A stretch of 64,000 nt of DNA from Terriglobales bacterium (GTDB lineage Bacteria > Acidobacteriota > Terriglobia > Terriglobales > Acidobacteriaceae): the NCBI GenBank assembly GCA_025980765.1, contig JAICXB010000005.1:1-64000 (forward strand), read 5' to 3'. Below are positions 58,716 to 64,000 of this stretch, piece by piece; the first letter of the stretch is position 1; every line of letters begins with the position of its first letter. A model generated the notes under the pieces. That model had not been told where the DNA came from and made no database searches. It worked only from the letters and a program-made list of their open reading frames with translations. A program made the position numbers and the translations under genes.

Positions 58716-60299
58716 ATGAATTCCATCCCTTCTGAGACTGATTTCATCGTTGTGGGCGGCGGGATCGCCGGGTTGCGCGCGGCCATCGGCCTAGCCGAAG
58801 CCGGACGCGTGCTGGTGGTCAGCAAGCAGGAGGTTACGGAAAGCAATACTCAGTATGCGCAGGGCGGCATCGCGGTCGCCCTCAGCGATGAAGATGAAGT
58901 CGCATTGCATCTCCATGACACGCTGGAAGCCGGCGATGGGCTAGTGAATATTGAAGCTGCGCGCGTGCTGGTGGAGGAAGGCCCACACCGAATCCAGGAA
59001 CTGATCGCGTGGGGCACCGAGTTCGATCGCAGCGGCACTCGGCTGACCTTCACTCGCGAAGGCGCGCACAGCCGTTCGCGGATTCTGCACGCGCACGGCG
59101 ACTCCACCGGACGCGAGATCGGTCGCGCGCTCATCGCCAGAGCGCGCACTCTGCCGAACATCGCGTTTACCGAGTTCGAGTTCACTGCCGATCTGTGTGT
59201 TACCGGGAATCGGGTTGCCGGCGCGCTTCTGCTCGCTCCCGATGGCACTCGCCAGATGGTTAGCGCGAAGGCAGTGTTGCTGGCCACCGGAGGCGCCGGA
59301 CAGGTCTACTCCGACACCACCAATCCTTCAGTTGCGACCGGTGATGGAATCGCGATGGCGCATCGCGCAGGCGCGGCGATCTCTGACATGGAATTTTTTC
59401 AGTTCCATCCCACCGCATTGTCGCTGCCAGGCGCGCCACGGTTTCTGCTGTCGGAGGCGCTGCGTGGAGAGGGCGCGCTTCTCCTCAACAATTCGCAACA
59501 ACGATTCATGCCTCGCTATCACCCGCTGGCCGAGCTCGCTCCTCGCGATGTGGTCGCGCGCGCTATCGTGCAGGAGATCGCCAACAGCAGCGCTCAGCCT
59601 GCGCTCGCATTCCTCGATTTGCGCCACCTCGACAGTGCTCACCTGCGCGAGCGCTTCCCCCGCATTTACACCACCTGCAAACAATATGGAGTGGACATCA
59701 CCCGCAATCTGGTGCCGGTGCGTCCGGCTGCGCATTACCTGATGGGAGGGATTAAGACCGACCTCGGCGGCCGCAGCACCATCGCTGGGCTCTACGCAGC
59801 GGGCGAAGCCGCCTGCACCGGCGTGCACGGCGCCAATCGACTGGCCAGCAATTCTCTGCTCGAAGGACTGGTTTTCGGCGCCCGTGCTGCTGAGGCAATG
59901 CGGGAGGAACGACCCGGTGGCTCTGCCAAACTGGAAGCACACGGCAACGATTCAGTAGCCAATGAGAAACACGATTTACCACAGCAACTGAAAAAACTTA
60001 TGTGGGAATGCGCCGGAGTGATCCGAACCAAATCGGGACTGATGCGCCTCCAGGAACAAATCGCACAGTGGAAGACGCCCACAGGTGGAGCTGCTTCGCG
60101 AGCAGCCATCGAGACCCGCAACCTTCTCGCGGTGGCAAGCTTAATCTGCGAGTCCGCGCTGGCAAGGGAAGAAAGCCGCGGCGCGCATTTCCGTACAGAT
60201 TTCCCAAAGCATGACGATGCGAAGTTTCTAAAGCACTCAGTCGTGATCGGAGATCGGATCAGTTTTGGCGAGACTGGGGGCCAACTCGAAGGTCTGTAA
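58716..60299 (+). CDS. nadB: L-aspartate oxidase
   Basis: DFIVVGGGIAGLRAAIGLAEAG, NTQYAQGGIAVALSDEDEVALHLHDTLEAGDGL, HYLMGGIKTDLGGRSTIAGLYAAGEAACTGVHGANRLASNSLLEGLVFG. Confidence 0.96.
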   Translation: MNSIPSETDFIVVGGGIAGLRAAIGLAEAGRVLVVSKQEVTESNTQYAQGGIAVALSDEDEVALHLHDTLEAGDGLVNIEAARVLVEEGPHRIQELIAWGTEFDRSGTRLTFTREGAHSRSRILHAHGDSTGREIGRALIARARTLPNIAFTEFEFTADLCVTGNRVAGALLLAPDGTRQMVSAKAVLLATGGAGQVYSDTTNPSVATGDGIAMAHRAGAAISDMEFFQFHPTALSLPGAPRFLLSEALRGEGALLLNNSQQRFMPRYHPLAELAPRDVVARAIVQEIANSSAQPALAFLDLRHLDSAHLRERFPRIYTTCKQYGVDITRNLVPVRPAAHYLMGGIKTDLGGRSTIAGLYAAGEAACTGVHGANRLASNSLLEGLVFGARAAEAMREERPGGSAKLEAHGNDSVANEKHDLPQQLKKLMWECAGVIRTKSGLMRLQEQIAQWKTPTGGAASRAAIETRNLLAVASLICESALAREESRGAHFRTDFPKHDDAKFLKHSVVIGDRISFGETGGQLEGL

Positions 60300-60305
60300 G
60301 AATTG

Positions 60306-60377
60306 GGTAATTGTGAAATCGGGTAATTGAGTAATTATTGTCTCCCTGGTTTTCAATTACCCGATTACTCAATTACC
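60306..60377. terminator. 24-nt-arm inverted repeat between convergent genes (possible bidirectional terminator)
   Basis: GGTAATTGTGAAATCGGGTAATTG / CAATTACCCGATTACTCAATTACC. Confidence 0.45.
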
Positions 60378-60388
60378 AAATGTCCTAC

Positions 60389-62053
60389 TTAGCCCAGATA
60401 CTCCAACTCCACCGTCGTGCAATCGTCTGACGGCGGCGCACCTTCGGCAAAGGCACTGACAGCTCCGAACAGGTCTTGTCCGGAGACCACCGTTGATTCC
60501 AGACGCTCGTCGCCGAAGAAATCACCAGCATTGTTCTGAGCTTCATTCACGCCATCGCTCACCAGCACCATGCGGTCACCGGGCTTCAGTTGGAATTTAT
60601 AGGTGGAATACTCCGCTGTGGGAATCAGTCCAAGCGGCAGATTGCCTTCTCCAGGACGAGCGACCTCCCCTTTGCAGACGCGCACGGGCGGGACGTGTCC
60701 GCAATTCAGGAACTCGCAGTCGCCGTTGGGATCCACGCGCAGCAAGTTGAGCGTCGCATATTTTTCGCCCAGCTTCTTGACACAAAGAAAACGGTTCACC
60801 GCCAGAGCAATATCGCTCAGGGGCACGCGCGCGACCAGTTGCGAGTAGATCATGCCTTGCAGAATCGATGCGAGAATCGCGGCGGAAACGCCTTTGCCGC
60901 AAATGTCAGCCAATACCAGGTAAAGCGATCCATCGGCCAGCACAGCATCATAAAAATCGCCGCCAATTTCCTGGCAGGGCAAGCTGCGCGCCCGCAATCG
61001 CGCGAACGGCACTTCGGGAATCACCACCGTCATCAAGCGCTGCTGGATGCCGGCGGCAATCGCCAGTTCCTTCTGATACAGCCTCGCATTCTCTTCCGCC
61101 TGCGCGAGTTGTGCTGTCTCAATCAGGGCGGCGGCTTCAGTCGCTACCGTATTGAGGATGTCGCGGCTCAATCCGGAAAGATCACGGGAGGCAAAGCGGC
61201 TGTCGAGGTACAACACACCAGTGATCGCGCGCGACTCCGAATCGATGGTCTGTTCCTGCGCCGAAACTGTGCGGCGATACAGCGGCATGCAGATGACGGT
61301 TCGCAGATCGTGCGCGACAATGCTCTGCCGCGCCGCCAAATCCGAATGACTGGCGGTATCCGTGATGATCACACGCGACGCCGAGTTCATCGCGTCTTTC
61401 AGGATCGAATGCGAGATGGTGCGGTCGTCCCGTAATTCATCGCCGCTCGAGTTCCTGCCCACCGCCAGTTCGAGTTCTCCGTCCTTGCGCATGAGAAAAA
61501 CGAATCCACGTTCGGCTCCGGTGATTCGCAGTGTGGCTTCGACCAGCGTGTTGAGGATCTCGTGGATGGCGCCGCCGCTGTTCAGTTTGCGCGCGACCTC
61601 CAGGAAAAAAGCCAGCTTCTCCAGATCGGAGGCTTCCTCCTTGACCTGCAATCCCGAAATCTGGCTTAGCAATTCGCGCGCCGGGCTGGTCCCGCCCTGT
61701 GTGGTTGTTCCGTATAGGAAGACGATGTAATTGCGCTCATTCGTGCTGCCGAACTGCAGATGATCGTTGTTCAACAGCTTGTGGCGCTTGATCGACACGC
61801 CGTTCACGTATGTGCCATGTTTGCTGCCAAGATCGAGCAGATAGTACTCGCCGCTCATTTGCACGATCTCGGCATGGTCGCGCGAGGCCATGGGATCGGT
61901 GATGATCAGGTTCTTCTCGGCGCGTCTGCCAATGGTGAAAGGAAAACTAATCAGCGGGATCGACTGCTCTTTGTCTCCTTCGACGCGCACCAGGACCGGC
62001 ACTTCCGCCGCTCCGACAATCGTGAGGTTCGCAGTTGAGGCGTGGCTGGACAT
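60389..62053 (-). CDS. FHA-GAF-PP2C (SpoIIE/RsbU-like) phosphatase
   Basis: FHA: IGRRAEKNLIITDPMASRDHAEIVQMSGEYYLLDLGSKHGTYVNG; GAF-like middle; phosphatase IGGDFYDAVLADGSLYLVLADICGKGVSAAILASILQGMI. Confidence 0.92.
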   Translation of the reverse strand: MSSHASTANLTIVGAAEVPVLVRVEGDKEQSIPLISFPFTIGRRAEKNLIITDPMASRDHAEIVQMSGEYYLLDLGSKHGTYVNGVSIKRHKLLNNDHLQFGSTNERNYIVFLYGTTTQGGTSPARELLSQISGLQVKEEASDLEKLAFFLEVARKLNSGGAIHEILNTLVEATLRITGAERGFVFLMRKDGELELAVGRNSSGDELRDDRTISHSILKDAMNSASRVIITDTASHSDLAARQSIVAHDLRTVICMPLYRRTVSAQEQTIDSESRAITGVLYLDSRFASRDLSGLSRDILNTVATEAAALIETAQLAQAEENARLYQKELAIAAGIQQRLMTVVIPEVPFARLRARSLPCQEIGGDFYDAVLADGSLYLVLADICGKGVSAAILASILQGMIYSQLVARVPLSDIALAVNRFLCVKKLGEKYATLNLLRVDPNGDCEFLNCGHVPPVRVCKGEVARPGEGNLPLGLIPTAEYSTYKFQLKPGDRMVLVSDGVNEAQNNAGDFFGDERLESTVVSGQDLFGAVSAFAEGAPPSDDCTTVELEYLG

Positions 62054-62155
62054 GGCAGGTTTGGAATGCTCTAAGCCTAACACTACTCTGTGCAGGTTTT
62101 CTGGGTTTGCGCCGTGCCGCGGAGCGGGGTTACACTTCCGCACTCGCCCCGAGGT

Positions 62156-63013
62156 ATGCCCATGCTAGACACTGTGAATCTCAAAAAGAGTCTCTCAAAA
62201 TCGGCCTACCAGAAAGCCATGCCGGAGCTGCAGGAGCGGCTGCGCAAGCTGCAGTATGAGGCCAAGGAAGCCAAAGTCACGACTATTCTTTGCCTGGAAG
62301 GATGGGACGCCTCGGGCAAAGGCAATATCGTTCGCAAGCTTACCGAGAAGCTCGATCCGCGTGTGTTCCGCGTATATCCCGGCAGCCCGCCTACCCCCCT
62401 CGAACAGCGGTATCACTTTCTGCATCGCTATCAGATGGCATTGCCGAATTACGGAGATATGGCTGTTTTCGACCATGGCTGGTACCGTCGCGTGCTCGAC
62501 GAGCGCTGCGACAAGCTGGTGAAGAAGAGCGAATGGCGCGACGCCTATCAGCAGATCAATGAATTTGAGCGCTGGCTCTCCGACGACGGTCAGGTGATCG
62601 TCAAATTCTGGCTGCATATCTCGAAAAAGAAGCAGAAGCAGCGTTTCAAGAAGTATTTAGCCGACCCGAACCTGCGATGGCGCGTGACCAAGGAATACCG
62701 GCAGCATCATGCTGACTACAACAAGTGGATCCCCGCGATTGAAGACATGCTCGCCAAAACGGAAACCAGCTATGCTCCGTGGACCGTGGTCGAAGCCAAC
62801 GACCAGCGCTGGGCGGTAGTCCGTGTCTTCGAAGTGCTGGCGCAGCAGATTGAAAAGGAGCTCGCCCGACGTAAACAGGCCAACTCCCCGAGTGTCTCCG
62901 GGGCGGAGGTTCCCAAAGTAAGCGTGAAGAAGAAGATCGCTCGCAAGCGTACGGCCCGGGTCAATGGTCATTCCGATTCACGACCTGCCCAGGCGGAGGC
63001 TGCCCATGCTTGA
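62156..63013 (+). CDS. polyphosphate kinase 2 family protein (first of tandem pair)
   Basis: ILCLEGWDASGKGNIVRKLTEKLDPRVF; FDHGWYRRVLDERCD; basic C-terminal tail. Confidence 0.9.
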   Translation: MPMLDTVNLKKSLSKSAYQKAMPELQERLRKLQYEAKEAKVTTILCLEGWDASGKGNIVRKLTEKLDPRVFRVYPGSPPTPLEQRYHFLHRYQMALPNYGDMAVFDHGWYRRVLDERCDKLVKKSEWRDAYQQINEFERWLSDDGQVIVKFWLHISKKKQKQRFKKYLADPNLRWRVTKEYRQHHADYNKWIPAIEDMLAKTETSYAPWTVVEANDQRWAVVRVFEVLAQQIEKELARRKQANSPSVSGAEVPKVSVKKKIARKRTARVNGHSDSRPAQAEAAHA

Positions 63014-63713
63014 AAAACTCGACATGAGCAAAAAGCTCAACAAGAAAGACTACGCGGACCAGATTGAAACCGCGCAGTCACGCCTGCGCAAGCTCGAATA
63101 CCGCATCTACAAAAAGCAAGTGCCGGTGCTCTGTGTTTTTGAGGGCTGGGATGCCGGCGGAAAAGGCGGGGCCATCAAGCGAGTAACCGAGATGCTCGAT
63201 CCTCGCGGGTTTTCCGTATCCAGCTATGCAGCGCCAATCGGTGAGGAGAAAACGCATCATTACCTCTGGCGCTTCTGGCGCAATCTGCCTCGCACCGGCC
63301 ACATTGCGATTTTTGATCGCAGCTACTACGGACGGGTTCTGGTGGAGCGGGTCGAACATTTTGCCGCCGATCCGGAATGGCAGCGCGCCTATCAGGAGAT
63401 CAACGAATTCGAGTCGCATCAGGCATCGTTCGGCATGGTGGTCTGCAAATTCTGGCTGCACATCACGCCGGAAGAGCAACTTCGCCGCTTCCGCGGACGC
63501 GAACTCGATCCCTTCCGCTCTTACAAGCTCACAGAAGAGGATTGGCGCAATCGAGCCAAGATTCCCGAGTACACCAGCGCAGTAGAGGACATGCTGATGC
63601 GCACCAGCACTCCGCACGCGCCCTGGACGGTAGTGGAAGCCAACGATAAGTTCTACGCCCGCGTGAAGGTGGTGGAGACCGTGGTGGATGCGATAGAGCA
63701 ACGGTTAAACTAG
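63006..63713 (+). CDS. polyphosphate kinase 2 family protein (second of tandem pair)
   Basis: VLCVFEGWDAGGKGGAIKRVTEMLDPRGFSVSSYAAPIGEEKTHHYLWRFWRNLPRTGHIAIFDRSYYGRVLVERVE; start overlaps previous stop by 8 bp. Confidence 0.93.
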   Translation: MLEKLDMSKKLNKKDYADQIETAQSRLRKLEYRIYKKQVPVLCVFEGWDAGGKGGAIKRVTEMLDPRGFSVSSYAAPIGEEKTHHYLWRFWRNLPRTGHIAIFDRSYYGRVLVERVEHFAADPEWQRAYQEINEFESHQASFGMVVCKFWLHITPEEQLRRFRGRELDPFRSYKLTEEDWRNRAKIPEYTSAVEDMLMRTSTPHAPWTVVEANDKFYARVKVVETVVDAIEQRLN

Positions 63714-63728
63714 AAAACAGGGAAAGGC

Positions 63729-63834
63729 GTTTCGAGTTTCAAGTTTCTAGTTTCAGGCGAAAATGTCGAGCTCCCATTTTCATTTCAGCCTTCGTTACAT
63801 CTCCGGAGTCCACTCGAAACTTGAAACTCGAAAC
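63729..63834. repeat. inverted repeat built of (GTTTCNN) heptads
   Basis: Left GTTTCGAGTTTCAAGTTT and right AAACTTGAAACTCGAAAC are perfect 18-nt inverted arms; each side extends as about four GTTTC-spaced heptads. Confidence 0.8.
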
Positions 63835-63878
63835 CTGAAACGCTTTTCTGCTGTTAACCTTCGCAGGAGATATCTCCC

Positions 63879-64000
63879 ATGAACACACCAGCAGCTTCAG
63901 TCGCCGACTATGGCGCGCGCGCGATCGGTCCGATTATTCTTCTGGGCGCTCCGGGAGCGGGCAAGGGCACGCAGGCCAAGCAGATCGTGGACCGCTATGG
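63879..64000 (+). CDS. adk: adenylate kinase, N-terminal fragment (runs off window)
   Basis: MNTPAASVADYGARAIGPIILLGAPGAGKGTQAKQIVDRYG: P-loop GAPGAGKGTQA. Confidence 0.88.
   Translation, partial: MNTPAASVADYGARAIGPIILLGAPGAGKGTQAKQIVDRY

Noticed and set aside
62980-63020. RF2-like +1 frameshift joining the two PPK2 ORFs
   Set aside because: The junction is CAT GCT TGA, not the CTT TGA slippery context; ATGCTTGA start-stop overlap with translational coupling is simpler.

Overview
This 64-kb window is a dense bacterial chromosome segment. Gene content (ADOP-type ABC permease, fused E1 dehydrogenase, many palindromic intergenic repeats) suggests Acidobacteriota, but that assignment is inference. 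Housekeeping genes include tRNA-Gly(CCC), queC, pilT, accA, dnaE, a poly(A) polymerase/CCA-type nucleotidyltransferase, lpxD, uppP, ftsK, menG/ubiE, aroB, nadB, two PPK2 genes and the start of adk. There is also a Mrp/Mbh-like antiporter cassette. The strongest hidden signal is a short minus-strand glutaredoxin-like gene (52592..52840), absent from the ORF track because it has an in-frame TGA exactly at the first Cys of the CxxC active site (YSQPG-U-PPC). It has a perfect AAGGAG Shine-Dalgarno, and a bSECIS-like stem-loop whose apical loop starts with GG lies 32 nt after the TGA. This makes it a candidate selenoprotein. The accessory part (about 16-35 kb and 50.5-51.7 kb) carries a roughly 1,717-aa DUF4011/SF1-helicase/C-terminal nuclease protein split by a frameshift (similar in architecture to the single-protein Hhe antiphage system), a frameshifted vapC, a truncated XRE antitoxin, and a PIN toxin coupled to an unusual 209-aa partner. 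At least six families of dispersed palindromic repeats are visible. One small secreted-protein gene takes both its start and its stop codon from such repeats.
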